Notes under the pieces: generated by a model
Databases searched by the model: none
What the model saw: only the letters and a program-made list of their open reading frames with translations
Told to the model about the DNA's origin: nothing
Made by a program: the position numbers and the translations under genes
Source: Heligmosomoides polygyrus polygyrus
Lineage: Eukaryota; Nematoda; Chromadorea; Rhabditida; Heligmosomidae
Direction: 5' to 3'
Length of the DNA stretch: 64,000 nucleotides
NCBI GenBank assembly: GCA_947396885.1
Contig: OX377202.1
Coordinates: forward strand, 75,178,643 to 75,242,642
Shown here: piece by piece, positions 1 to 11,565 of the stretch
How the letters are laid out: each line of letters opens with the position of its first letter
How positions within the stretch are numbered: position 1 is the first letter of the stretch

Positions 1-96
1 GAATAGGCCGCCGGGGCTGCTTGGCAACGTTGCGGTTTCCATTCATCCGCTCTTCCTTCATGCGGCGACGTAGGTATTCAACTCGGAGCTGATGGC

Positions 97-474
97 CTAC
101 GTCCATCGCCGGCCGCCGTCGATCCCGTCCACGTCCACCGAGATCTGCTTCCCCATCCCGGTGACGTCTCTCGAGGCACTCCGATTTGATCCTGCTTTCC
201 TAGCCGCGTCTATCCGTTTTCTCTTTCAGTTTGCTGCGACTGATCGCGGTTTCACCCCTCTCGTGATATCGATTAGATAAATCTTATCACAGAAGTTCAC
301 CTGCTGCTCACCTCCGAGAATCGACAGGGTATGCGCTAATTCGGAGTCAGTGGTAGAATCATCTACTGCACCATTCCGTGCAGGCGCTACTGTAGACGTC
401 ACGGTAGTATCCTTCTGCTTCTGGTGCAGGCTAGAAATCGCGGCACAGATTATCATTTGAGATTGCCGGTTCAT
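97..474 (-). CDS. Tentative small two-exon gene, unrecognised
   Basis: On the minus strand an ATG at 474 opens a frame (MNRQSQMIICAAISSLHQ...) that runs to a strong donor, AG|GTGAGC, with the exon ending at 312. A candidate acceptor (GAAAGCAG) puts exon 2 at 191-97, and the phases agree (1 nt plus 2 nt), giving about 85 residues ending at a stop at 97-99. A TATATTTAAGG box lies upstream of the ATG. The acceptor has a poor pyrimidine tract. In a different frame, positions 209-1 are open to the window edge with a basic helix-like segment, so an exon of a gene continuing off the left edge is an equal alternative. The 1-240 stretch is clearly GC-richer than its surroundings, which favours coding, but I recognise no family. 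Confidence 0.25.
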
Positions 475-1876
475 GCTTTGTCAACAACTGCGAACTGGCA
501 GCGTTGCCTTTTATGTATATCGTCGATCGCTTACAAGACTCAACCTTAAATATATTGCCGTAGCCCACGCTCGCCTCTTCCATTCTGTCGTCGGCCGAGC
601 TCTGAAGAAGGGTTAGCTGATAAGATTACTGAGGCAGTGGCGCTGTCACTTCGTGATCCAACTCGCCTCTTAAGTTTCAATTGTGCACCTACGGCTAAAC
701 CATAAAAATCAGACAGTCACGGGCGGCGAGAGAGAACGAGATGTCTCAGCGAGATGCCGTCTTTGTGAACATTTCTTCCTGGTTTCATATCTCGGCCTAC
801 GCTTAGCCGGCAGTGTTTACAGCCACTTACCTCCGATTAGTTATTTGGGGTCAGAGTGTGTGCTGTACGGGATACAACATTCTGGATATTGAGTTCTATC
901 TGCCTGCAGTAAAGCACGGAAACACATAGGCTTAGAGTTCATCATGTGTATTTAAACAAAGTTTTAGGCGTTTAGAGGAGAGGTTGGATAGGGTTTGGTA
1001 GAGAAATGTTGTTTGCAGAGACCGTGCTGAAAGTGCACGAGAATTTCAATCAAACGAGTGCAACAGCTTGATCCTCAAGCTCAACAATGTAAGACTATAG
1101 CCACTGTTGCCTCGTCATTTCGACGCAAGCTCAACTGTATAATTTGGCATAGCAACCGCCCCGTTGGAGGCCCCTTCTTCTTTCGAATTCTGATCATGCA
1201 GCCATTTTCTACCTTCACCCTCCACATCATGGTTTTCTCCTAATGCTATCTGGAAGATTATCTCAAAGATGTTCTGTGGCATAAAAGACTCAAACAGGTT
1301 AGGCCTTTCGGATTACACATTTTTTGTAGTGCGTCACTCCATTGTTGAAGAACAAGCATAAAGTTCAGCGTTTCCATAGAGCCAGATCAATTTCTGCCAG
1401 TCCTGAGCGCCCGTAAAAAGTGGTCCAGAAAGAAACACACCTTCGCTAAAAACGTCGCAATACGGTAGAGATCCTCTTTGACATAGCTTCTCCTGTCATA
1501 GCAAGATTCTCTCTCCAAGCCTTTTTATAAAATGTGGAGGCCGAAATAATTGTAACCTAAGTGAGGAAGGCTACCGGTCCTCCAAATGGTTTTATGTTAC
1601 TAAGGTATTTAAGAATACAAATAATAAGTTATAAAATCAATGCACCAAATGCAAGTTGTTCAAATCCAATTTTCCGCACACTAAGTGCTGCAACCATACA
1701 TTTCTGGGGGTAGAGATACCTGCACATTTATTTCAGCCATCATCGTACATTAATGGTTGTTTGAATTCAGTTAACAGCGCTTCCAATCAGTCGTTCAACT
1801 ACAGAAAGCATAGGTGATTTCGTAAGTGGTCGGTCGATGCTGGTATTAAGCAGCGTGAGGTCTTGTGGCCTATGTA
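475..1876. other. Non-coding stretch, nothing identified
   Basis: Only short ORFs without splice-consistent context. AT-rich from about 1560. No repeat or RNA gene that I recognise. Confidence 0.5.
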
Positions 1877-2922
1877 GGTTGTCCCATAAGTCTTCGCCGT
1901 TTTTTCAACGATTCACTGCAGATTACTCTGGCGGTTTGCTGCATAGCGCTGCATAGCTTTCGAAAGAGAATGATTTGCTCTATCAGAACATGTATTGTAT
2001 TTCTTTTTTCATCATGAATTTTGTCAATTTTTAAGTCGTTGAAGTGAAGAGTGAAAAAGTGAAAGAGTAGCCATTTGCGCACTTGTTCTCTCCGCTTAGG
2101 TTTGTAATTTTTTGCGCAGTTTTTGTAGCACTTGGAAGGCAATGTTCTGTACTACAAGAATATGTGTTAGTGCTATTTGCTCATTTGTTCTTTATTGATT
2201 TTTAGGTCACCAAAATGGGAATTCCGACTTTTCCGCCCGAATTTTTACCAAAACTCCGGTTCTGTGGTTGGACTTTTTTGCTTGGTGTCATATGTCGTTT
2301 GGAAGAGGATGCCTTGCTCAGCAAGAATTCGTGTCGCGTTTATTGGCTCACGATGATTTCTGTCGAATATCAACAACTGAAGAAGGAGAAGGAGTTGCTC
2401 GTGAAGACGATTTTCTCTTTTTGGCATTTTATTGATTTTCAATAGAAATCAATAAACGCGACACATACTCTTATAGAGCAAGACATTCTCTTTCGAATGA
2501 CACAACACCAACCCAAAAGGTCCAACCACAGAGCGGGAGCTGTCGGCAAAAATAACCATCCTCCTTCGGACCTCCCAATTTGATGGCCTAAAAATCAATA
2601 AAGGGCAAGTGAGAAAATAGGACCAACACATATTCTTGTATTACAGAACATTGTCTTCCAAATGCTGTAAAAAACTGCGCAAAAAATTACAAACGTAAGC
2701 GGAGAAAACAAGTGCGCAAATGGCTACTTTTTCACTTTTTCACTTTTCACTTCAACGACCTAAAAATTGACAAATTTCATGATGAAAAAAGAAATGCAAT
2801 GCATGCTCTGATAGAGCAAATCATTCTCTTTCGAAAGCTATGCAGCGCTATGCAGCAAACCGCCAGCGTAATCTGCAGTGAATCGTTGAAAAAACGGCGA
2901 AGACTTATGGGACAACCTAATA
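1877..2922. mobile_element. Foldback (long inverted repeat) DNA element, mariner-like ends
   Basis: The two halves are inverted copies of each other. The left arm begins TAGGTTGTCCCATAAGTC and the right arm ends with its complement followed by TA, so TA-flanked ends are possible. Matching blocks continue inward through about 470-500 bp per arm, for example the segment around 2138-2215 against 2560-2650, and the arms meet near 2340-2450. The apparent ORFs in the two arms (1870-2142 minus, 2712-3065 plus) encode the same peptide only because the arms are inverted copies. No transposase is visible, so this would be non-autonomous. A diverged half copy lies at 42971-43345. Tc1/mariner membership is inferred from the terminal sequence only. 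Confidence 0.65.
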
Positions 2923-3131
2923 CGTACTCTCTCATAGCTTCCTTGCATAATGAAGTGACAAAGATGCTTTCACATGTAGCTGGAGAATTTCTCTTCAAAT
3001 ATGAACGGCGGAGTTGTACGGACATTTTTATGTCTTCCAGTCTTTTCTGCTTCGAGAAAAAATAGTCACACCTTCAGTGAAACTTTGTGCCTTTCCTGAA
3101 CTTTCGTTTTTCGTTAAATTCTTATTTTCAG

Positions 3132-3206
3132 TATGAAGACTACCCTTCTGAGTCCTCATTCAGCAACAATAAACCCGTGTGTATAAGAGGTTGGAACTCT
3201 AATTAA
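3132..3206 (+). CDS. Candidate terminal exon, unrecognised protein
   Basis: A good nematode acceptor (TTATTTTCAG) is followed by an open phase-0 frame of 24 residues, beginning YEDYPSESSFSN and ending in TAA at 3204-3206. AATAAA lies at 3229-3234, at a suitable distance for a poly(A) signal. Acceptor, stop and poly(A) signal in order suggest the last exon of a plus-strand gene, whose upstream intron would then contain the foldback element at 1.9-2.9 kb. The exon is short, so chance is possible. Confidence 0.35.
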   Translation, partial: YEDYPSESSFSNNKPVCIRGWNSN

Positions 3207-3846
3207 CTAGTAAAAAGTCTTAACTACTAATAAAACTAGCTCTACACTATGAACAGAATTAAACGATTTGATCATCAAAAATGCGATACCCATAAGCATT
3301 CATATCTGCCCATTATCTTATCCTTATCTCCTATACCTTGCATACCTGCGGGTTCCATTGTTGATGAATCCGGCCTCTGGAGATAGCGTAGTGGCTCTGG
3401 TTCCAGCCTGTTATGGTTTGACTAGTAGGAAGAACATGTGCAAACATTCCGTCAACTGCCTCACGTGACGGTGCACACGTTCTGGGTGACACCGCCCAAT
3501 CAGAAATGCGCAGTTGTAAGGTCATGGTTTTGCAGAAGAGCGATTCCTTATGCTGTCTGTTAATAATGAGTTTCTAACTCCTTTGCAAACAGTGTAGCTT
3601 GGCTACTTTGAAAACCGCTGCTAAAGTGGAACCAACTCCAAGCGCCATTGCATCAGTTGCAAACATTTTTCGAACGGTGCGCCGTACTAAGCGTAATGAA
3701 TGAATGATACCCGGTGCCGGTCAATCATTCGTCGCTGCGTGAAGTTCAAAGTTACACTAGTGTCTTACCGAACTACTGCAGTCACTGACACTGACCGCAT
3801 CACCTCGTGTGATGTGGTCTGAAACTAAAAGAACGGCTGGGAGTAT
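3207..3846. other. Intergenic, nothing identified
   Basis: Short overlapping ORFs on both strands, with no domain, splice context or repeat family recognised. This is the space between two convergent candidate terminal exons. Confidence 0.4.
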
Positions 3847-4007
3847 TTATTGCAGACGCCTTCTGTCAAACTGCAGGGTAGGAATACGAAGGTTGGACTC
3901 AGGAGGGCGATTGCCACCACGAGTCGAAGGTCGCATTGAAAACCGTTCCCACTTTTTCTCGAAACAACGTTGACCTTCCACGCCGTTGAGACTTCGCGAA
4001 CGAGAAC
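3847..4007 (-). CDS. Terminal exon, Arg/Ser-rich C-terminus, unrecognised
   Basis: On the minus strand a strong acceptor (TGTGTTTTTCAG) leads into 53 codons that start with a split Gly codon, then SRSRSLNGVEGQRCF, and end RRLQ-stop. The stop overlaps AATAAA, which could act as the poly(A) signal. The piece is basic and hydrophilic with no membrane segment. An upstream exon may lie in the open minus-strand frame at 4071-4259, but I could not join the two with convincing donor phase. The function is unknown; the coding call rests on the acceptor, open frame and stop/poly(A) arrangement. Confidence 0.45.
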
Positions 4008-5739
4008 CTGAAAAACACAGAAACCTCTTAACCACGCCATGACCGCTTCACGATTGCGGCTCTTTGTTTTTCATTTGCTTTTCCAGAGCGGTGGTGCGAA
4101 TTTTAAGATGGGAAAGGGAAAAAGGTTGATTTCGCTCCCATTTCTTCCAAATGGAACATTTGAGTGTACTGACAGTTGTGCTACGTTTCGAACATAGCTA
4201 TCCACGCCGCGGTTCTGTGTTGAGCGTTTCTTGACACTTTGCCCATTCAGTCCGGACAAAATGTGGTGTCATGTATAATTAGGTAGCATCAATCTTCAAC
4301 GTGGCTTCTCTCCCTAGCTATTGGTGTAGTGGGTGGTTTACCGAGAATGTTGGTCAATGTAAGGAATCAAACTGAGCATGGTTCATCCTTTAGATGTCGA
4401 AATCCACTTATTTACAACGAGTCGGATTCTTTTCGTGGAATTATTTTCACATTTCGGACCTCTTAAGAAAGAGTTACCAACAAACAAGTCATTAGATTTG
4501 GAAGGCCCGTCTAGCTGTACCAGCAGCAAAGTGCCGTGGCAAAAGATGAAGCTTCTGTGATAATCCGTCAGATCTTGCCTACTTTCAGTGCTCCTGCTGA
4601 AATTTTACCGCAGTGGTGTGGTGGATGGTGATATGTGATTAAGGGCTCTCCTTCTGGTGTATTAATTTGCGGAGGGCTAAACGGAGTCGCCTATTGCTTT
4701 TCAGATTTTCTAATATGCCAGTTCTAGTTGCCGTCTAACATGCTATGTACCTGAGCTGCTCTTCTAATTTTCCCATTAACTTGGGTGCTACACTTTAATT
4801 TCTGCCCATTTTATACCGCTTTTGTTGAAGAATCCTTAAACGGTGGAGGGGTACATACATATATGTATGTAATACATATATCAAACCAAAATACTGGCCG
4901 CTCGCGGATGACTGGGTGAATTGGTTGTGGCTTGTTTACAAGAAGTGAAGCCCTGTCCTTCTCTACCTATTGGATTTTGCCACTCAGAACGTGATGAATG
5001 ATGGGATTCGTACAGTGTTGTTGTTCGTCAACTCGTCCACACCTTCTCCTGCTTCGGCTGGCCTGCTCCTGTTTTCTCGATCGTCACCGAAAAACAGCAG
5101 TCAATTATCGCGAAAACTGGTCCTCTTCCGAGCGCTAAAAGCACTTTTTCAAAGTCTCTACTTTAGAAGGGGACCACTTTTCGGTGTTGCCTTCCTGCAG
5201 CCGCTGTGATGAATTGCCTTTGCGCTCCTTCATTTTGCAGTTCTACTGCGTGCAGAGAGCAGTGCTTCACAGTCTTCAAGACGTTGGCGCCACACGCTAT
5301 AGAATTTCCAGGTCGTATGTAGTTCCCTTCTCGTAACTCAGACGAAGCGCTGTCGCTGACACTTAATCACCGTTCGTCGGATTCCACCTGTGAAAGTATG
5401 TCGATGGAGCGCGAACCACCTTCACTCTCGCGAGTTCTCTCTGGGTGACTTCACTCACCGCGAGTGTTCGCTGAACTTCTCATTCTTGAAGAGGTGAAGA
5501 ACTGGAGACGAATCTGTAATAGGAACTCGCTTGACACCTTACCTAAAAATTGCGTAAGAAACATGATTTTGTATAATAGTTTTCCAAACTGAGTAAAAAG
5601 ATAGAGGTCCCTGACGGGTTGGCAAGGTTCAAAAACGTTTTATCTGTGCACCTGAAGTGATGACATTTAGTCGTTTCCATAAAACTTCCTGTCATTCTCC
5701 TTGCCGTTGTGTTTTGTTCTTCTTAAACTCTTATTGTAG
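4008..5739. other. No secure gene
   Basis: Holds open frames at 4071-4259 (minus) and 4970-5209 (plus), neither with a recognisable domain. A minus-strand frame overlapping 4970-5100 reads like a protein C-terminus, but no good splice site supports it. A short ATATGTATGTAATACATATA palindrome-like AT stretch lies near 4858-4880. Confidence 0.35.
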
Positions 5740-5853
5740 ATCGTACAATGCAGTGTGATCTATTGTAGCCAGTTCTGTTGCGTTTTATGTTTTCTTTGGC
5801 TTTATTTGGTTCTTGTAATCCCACATGTGGTTCCACATGTAATAAATTGAAAT
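5740..5853 (+). repeat. Probable CR1-type LINE 3' tail
   Basis: A perfect 8-bp hairpin (ACATGTGG, TT, CCACATGT at 5823-5840) is followed directly by AATAAATTGAAATTAAT. Hairpin plus AATAAA-type tail matches the 3' end of the CR1-like LINE at 20.1 kb. No coding part remains. Confidence 0.4.
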
Positions 5854-5881
5854 TAATAGTTAGGATAATGGCAAATGATAT

Positions 5882-6165
5882 GGGCGGCGTTACTCAATCC
5901 CTTTTCTGATGCGCCACTCATTCTCTTCTACGGGATGTCGTAGAGGCGATTTCAATGCGTATTTGGCCATACTTGCGGTGGCCAGCTGATGAACACATCA
6001 GTGCTCCTCCTTCCTAGACAAAGCTGGTACAAATTCACTAACCCCGAAGGGAAGGAAGGCTAGGTTGGCACGGGCGGAAATCTAAACGAGGAACCTTGTA
6101 TCAGATGCATGCACGCGACAGCCGGCTCCTCCTCCAACTACACTACACCCGACCGATCGTCTCTA
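5882..6165 (-). repeat. SINE-1 (tRNA-derived) copy, diverged
   Basis: Same body as the cleaner SINE-1 copies at 17.2, 34.9 and 43.4 kb: GGCGTTACTCAATCCC near the 3' end (read on the plus strand), the conserved middle block, and a degraded tRNA-like head at the high-coordinate end. The A-box region is mutated. Confidence 0.6.
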
Positions 6166-6479
6166 GTTACGCTACGATATTTTTTCAAATAAAACATTAT
6201 TTAACGAAGGTCAGAGTCGCCTTCCTTTTTGCCTTCCTCGTAAGCTAGACTTCAAAAAAGGTGTACGCCTTGCTTTTGTTGCTTGTTTCATAGGAGTCCC
6301 AATGATCCATTCATAGGAGGAAGAATGCAAAAAGTAAGGCTAGGACCAGCTTCTTTTCTAACAGAACTATTCGACTCTTCCTCCCCCTTCTAAAAGAGAA
6401 CGCTCTACAAATGTCGCTCAAAGGTTTCAAAAGCTTTCTTGACCGTCGACTCAAAGGAGATCAATCATTCTTTCCATGA

Positions 6480-6684
6480 AATTCCTCATTTAGTTGTTAC
6501 TTTCTGCAGGAGCGATTACATTATTGTCGTTTTGCATTTGATTTTAGCTTGCTTTAATTTGATTGCTCACACTTTTTACCTTTTTCTTTAAATTGTGCGT
6601 TTTCAAGGTTGTATTGTATTTTGTTGGTCTTTTAATGTAAGGCTTACGTGAAATTATCACGTCTCCAATAAATAAATAAATAAA
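6480..6684 (+). repeat. CR1-type LINE 3' UTR and tail
   Basis: T-rich sequence ends in a perfect 6-bp hairpin (ACGTGA, AATTA, TCACGT at 6646-6662), then CTCCAATAAATAAATAAATA. This is the same hairpin-plus-(AATA)n ending as the LINE at 18-20.15 kb. The rest is 5'-truncated. Confidence 0.5.
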
Positions 6685-6694
6685 GAATGCATGG

Positions 6695-6925
6695 AACATT
6701 GGGACTCTTTGAGATCTCGAAGAGGCGATTTGAATGCCTATTTGGTCTACAAATTGACGTGTGGTGGCTAGCCGATGAGCAAGTCACTGCGCCGTCCTTC
6801 CCAGACTATCTCGGTGCTAGTTTACCGACCACGGGAGTTGAACGGCTCCATTTGCCCGGCTCCTGGCTTCGGAGAGCAGGTAAAAGGGGAGGTCGTACAC
6901 TGCACACCCGTTCGTCGCGTATAGA
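6695..6925 (-). repeat. SINE-1 copy, strongly diverged
   Basis: The central SINE-1 blocks (AGGCGATTTGAATGC, GGTGGCTAGCCGATGAGCAAGTC) are still readable on the plus strand, directly after a LINE tail. Head and tail are degraded. Confidence 0.4.
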
Positions 6926-6986
6926 AAGCTGAATTTCTGAATCTGAAACCAACCGATCCAGTCTAGATTACATAGCCCTCAAAGTA

Positions 6987-7160
6987 ATGAGCGTTAGTAA
7001 CGCGGCAACAATGATGGGGTCTGAAGCTTCTCCCAGAGACACTAATGAGGAGAAAAAGTTGCGGAAGTGGATTTCCCACATGCCGTGCGCTGACCGGTTG
7101 CGTCACTTGTTGGTATTCTTGTTCAGCGTCGCAGCTTTTTTAAACAAATCATCCTTTTGA
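6987..7160 (+). CDS. Candidate 57-residue ORF with a membrane segment
   Basis: ATG at 6987 to TGA at 7158-7160. The frame starts MSVSNAATMMGSEASPRD, continues through a basic stretch (EEKKLRKWISHM), then a hydrophobic segment (LLVFLFSVAAF) near the C-terminus. The arrangement reads like a short tail-anchored protein or the first exon of a membrane protein; a possible donor (TTG|GTATTC) lies inside the frame near the hydrophobic segment. No family is recognised and no strong splice site precedes it, so this is a candidate only. Confidence 0.3.
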   Translation: MSVSNAATMMGSEASPRDTNEEKKLRKWISHMPCADRLRHLLVFLFSVAAFLNKSSF

Positions 7161-7883
7161 TGCCGGCCTTGATGCGCGTAACTGTCAGCTTTCAAAAACA
7201 TCAGGAACGGGTTCAGTCCACTTTTCAGACGAAGACAAACCTCATTCTTCCTTCAGTGTTAATCCAATTCCGATATTGTGATAGCTTCATTGCATATTAT
7301 TGTTGCATCACCCTCGTTACTGATTGACAAACAGAAAAAACAGTTTTTTTTGGAATTCGATAACTTAGAGAATGAGCGCCCGGTCCCGACATAATTGTAC
7401 TCATGATCTGCTTGTATAAAATTCTTACTTAATGTAATGCTTTGTTGTTGTTATTTTGTCTCTAATCATAGTGCCTATGTTAGTCCATATAAGCGATGTT
7501 GAAGATTTTTTCCTGACTTGAATATGGGTGCCATAACGATGCATGATTCTTGAACTTTTCCTCACTTTCTCACCCTTAGGCTCCTCCGCTCTGTTTTCTT
7601 AACAAAGAAGATCAGTTGACGGACAGCTTAATTAAGTGTTGCAGGCTCTCTCTAATTCTCTTGTTTAAACATCTGCTCAAAGCTTAATACCGTTTTGAGA
7701 TTTTGCTCATTTTTTGTTTAGTTGCTTACCATGCTGTATAAAATATGTCTGAAAACAAATGACAAGAAAACAAAAGGCCAATAAGAGCAAAGGCAGCGTA
7801 CTAACGAAATTTACCTAAAAAAATCTGAATGAGAAAAAGAAATAGAAGCTTGAGGACACTATCTCCTCCGACGTATTTTGATC
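7161..7883. other. No feature identified
   Basis: AT-rich sequence without ORFs of note, repeats or RNA genes that I can recognise. Confidence 0.4.
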
Positions 7884-8070
7884 TCGTTGTTTATTTATTT
7901 ATTCTGTGCATGGGCGCCAAAGCGATCAATTGTCAAACAAAATCAGATCGACCGCAATTCCAATACCATCGACGGTAGCATAAACAAGAGACTCCTAGGT
8001 TACAACAACCCTGCAGAACCTCGAAAACAAGTGCAGTGCTTTCAATCTTTTCTGGAGTCACCTGCCAGCT
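7884..8070 (-). repeat. Possible LINE 3' tail, minus strand
   Basis: TTTATTTATTTATTC on the plus strand is the complement of an (AATA)n tail. The sequence next to it forms only an imperfect hairpin (GCGC...GCAC), so the match to the CR1-type ending is partial. Confidence 0.28.
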
Positions 8071-11000
8071 AGTTTTTGAATTGTCTCAGAGGGTCTGGTA
8101 GGTTATTCTTCTTTGAGAGCTTCTAAAATTCAACTCCTGCTTGATAGGTGAGGAATGAGTATCGTACATTACTTCTCGATCTGGTAATTTGGATTTTTCA
8201 TTGGCCACCTGTTGTGACAGAAGAAGAGCGCGAATAGAAGTCTTGAAAAGGAAGGCTTTAATCGCCGAAGTGTCGCCATTGTGCCTTGCAAGGACATGTG
8301 CTTTCCTAAACGACGAGACCTGCTAACCTGCTCGTCTGACTTCCTTGTTCATATTTCTTCTCTTCTTTAGCTACACTGTACCCCCTAGGAGAGGTCGTTT
8401 GACGACAGGTGCGCGACCGCCAGGTGCATGTCTATGCGGCGACCGACGGTCGTTTGAGTTTTATTGTGCGCCATTTCAGTCGTAGAGGTGGTGTTTCTGT
8501 CAAATGCGCTTCTTTCGCTCGTTCGTTACGTCACCGAAGTTCACTACATTGCGTCACTTCATCTGTCCCGCTTCTTCCATCGTCTGGGCAGCTCATAATG
8601 GACAAACCAATTATACTGGATGTTTTTTGAGTGTGGTGGGTACCCCATTTTTGTGTCTCCCTCTACATCGACTTATTTGCGCTGCGGAACGTGTTCTTCG
8701 CTATTTCCTCTCTTCCTCCAGTGTTTTTCTGTCTTCTCACGTTCAACTATTTGAGATTTGCTTGCTCCTAGGCTTCTTCCAATTTTTTCCTTACCAGTCC
8801 TTGGCCAGGAAGGCACTGTAATGTCCCGAAGCAGCTGATGTTGTTGTGCACGAGCGAACTAATTTTGGCGCAACCTGAAACTGCTGCCAAATATATGAAA
8901 CTTGATCGGCCAGTGTCTACTCTGCTGTAATTCAAGTTAGCATTGCGGGGGTTTTCGAATCCGTTTCGCTTTGCAGGGATCAGCAGTTTTGAATCAAGTC
9001 CACGCATGCAGCAAGAAACAATCTCATTTTTGCTACTACTCATGAAACTGACCTAACTTCAGTCAAAAAGCCTTCTCAGCTTCAGACCCTAAAACTGTGC
9101 GAACTTCACACAAGTAGCCAGTTCAAATGTGTATCTGACAGTAACGTGGGAAGCTCTTGAATTCAAAAAAAATTGAAACGAACAATTGCAGAGGGACTCA
9201 TTTAGTAAGGATTTTTGTTCAAATGGTTAAAGTTCAGCATCATTCTTTTCACGGAGACATTTCAGAAACGGGATCCTCATCGGCAGCCGGAAAAGCATAC
9301 TGATTTATTAGTGGCAGAATTTCAACGGCCATTTCAAACAACCTCTTCATCTCAGCTCTCCAACACTGCTTTCTTTTTTTTCAGGTTTCTATAGGGGACG
9401 ATGGAGCATAAAGACAAAATCAATATGAGAATTCACGATGCAATTTGTTGGTGAAATCCATGCCGTAGCAACGTTGAGGCCCTATTTCTTCTTGTCTGGC
9501 TTCTCTTCAAGCGTTCATAGGTTCATCTTAAGGATCACCTTTCTCTAACATTTTCGCGTTCTAGAAAGAGGCAGTTTTCTATATTGTTGAGAATGTACTG
9601 TTTGATAAAGAATTAGATCTTAGCTGCCAGCTGCAATATCAGTCAAATTTTTTGAAAAAAAAAAAGACACTTCGCGACTGTTTAATTCGTTATTCGATTT
9701 TCTTCAAGCTGTATCCGGAAGCTCCTGTTAATGCTCAGTTTGGTAACCGTGACCTGATTGTGGAAGATTTTCTCCAGGAGGGCGTTTAATTGATTTACGA
9801 TCTCTCCACAACAGGCATTGGTGTTCTTTTGGTAATTCCACCAAGCGTGTTCAGCGAACTCCCGAATTCTTTATTTCTCTGAGCAGATCTAACCATAAGT
9901 CCAGCATGTGATGCGATGGCTACAATATTAAACACCGCCTAATTTGTTAATTTTGATCTCGTTGTCTTCTTAATCCAAATACAAGGAGTCTGTCACACCA
10001 TCGTTACTGGCCCAACATCCACTACCGTGCAAATGATCATTTATGTATATGGGGTCAGCTTAGGAACGCACCTATTCAGTTTCACGAAATATCTCCAACA
10101 GCGAAAAATCCATCCGGTATGGTTACTTTCGAATCGTCTGCTTTCCACTGCTACGAAGGGTTTTTGTCTCGCTCCGGTGACCTCTGTTGTATATTTGCTT
10201 GATAGAGGTAGAAAGAACATTCCAGAATCATTCGCCAAACACCAAAGAAAGGCAGGCGATTGATACTGGCTCCATACCGTTCGCTCGGCATAAATGGCAG
10301 GGTAACAAATGATAGGCAGCAGAACCAATGCTCTGGCCCTAATGTTTGCGTTTCAAATAAGCCTCCGTCTACAATAAATATTGTAAGCAAATTGAGTAGA
10401 ATATACAGGGAGATGGCCAAGTCCACGAGCTGAGTTTTGTTCGTGTTAAATGGGGTCTAAGGTGTCTACTACAGCAGCGAGGGAGCTCATGGTGCTGTCA
10501 TTGAATGGCGTCGTTGGTCAGAACTCGAAAACTGGCAACAGGTGAGACTAGTACCCTCCGAAGTGGTCACCTGTGATCCCCACCTTGTCTCAACTTTGCG
10601 CTCTTCTTCGTTTTGTCGATTTGTTGCTCCGGTTGTTTCTGGCTAGGATTAATGGTTTCGTTGGCGAACTTAGCCGCTCTAACTGCTTTTCGACGTTCTA
10701 CGTGGACGCAGATTCGAGCCTACTGAATTTCACCTCTTTTGCACCAACTGGAATTCGGAAGGTGGAGGACCTCGGGCTGACCAGAGCTTTGGGCTCGGCG
10801 TCCGGATCGCCGGCGACCCCTGTTCGGTTCGCATCTGGGGTGATACCCAGTGGGGTGTGCCAGTGGCAAAAAAGAGTAACGCCAATCGATCTCTCGAGAG
10901 CAGTCCCATGTGGAGGCTTTGCTTCTGAACTAATTCTGATTTAGGTAAGTTTCTTAAAGCCTTATGTTGCTGGTACTGAGGTTATAAGCTCATATTTTCG

Positions 11001-11497
11001 ATTTTTTTAAATCTGGAACCCCTGATTTTTTTACGAGTGTTGACCGCTGATATCGAAGCGAGGCTTTGCGAAGGATTAGATCGTCGCAAAGCGTCTTTCT
11101 TTCAGTGAACTTGTCACAACACCCTTTAAATTGCTTCTCTGAAGCCAGTGAGAGTCTCAGTTCGCTTCGTTTTCCATACCCTCAGAACGATCATGCATTA
11201 CCCTGGCTTAGTTTGACTTTGGAATTCTGCGTATGTCTCGCAGCGTTTTACTTTCGAACTGTTTTATTGAAATCTGATATCGAACTCACCACATTATGTT
11301 ATCCCGCAAAACGGTCCAATATTGATGTCTCATAATACTGCTTCCAGGTACTCCTCAAATTCGAAGCCTTCTCTGCATAGAGTAGTGATAAAGTGAATAG
11401 CAAATGTGAGAACTTCTGGGAAACCATTCCTTGGGAATTAGCTTAGCTTCTCTCCTCATCCTGGGCATTATGAAGGTCCTTGGGGCAGTTGAACTTG
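8071..11497. other. Long stretch without a secure gene
   Basis: Open frames at 8409-8630 and 8504-8821 (plus), 8768-9043 (minus), 10041-10328 (minus) and 10573-10944 (plus, 123 codons, GC-richer) lack recognisable domains. The 10573-10944 frame is the most gene-like by composition, but an antisense frame is partly open too and no clean splice boundaries were found. No repeat family recognised. Confidence 0.3.
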
Positions 11498-11565
11498 TTC
11501 TCTATAACAAAACAGTGTGAATCGGAAAAAATTCTCTATAACAAAACAGTGTGAATCGGAAAAAA
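11498..11565. repeat. Two-copy 34-bp tandem duplication
   Basis: The unit beginning TTCTCTATAACAAAACAG occurs twice in direct tandem with period 34 (starts 11498 and 11532) and the copies are essentially identical, so the duplication is recent. Confidence 0.85.
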
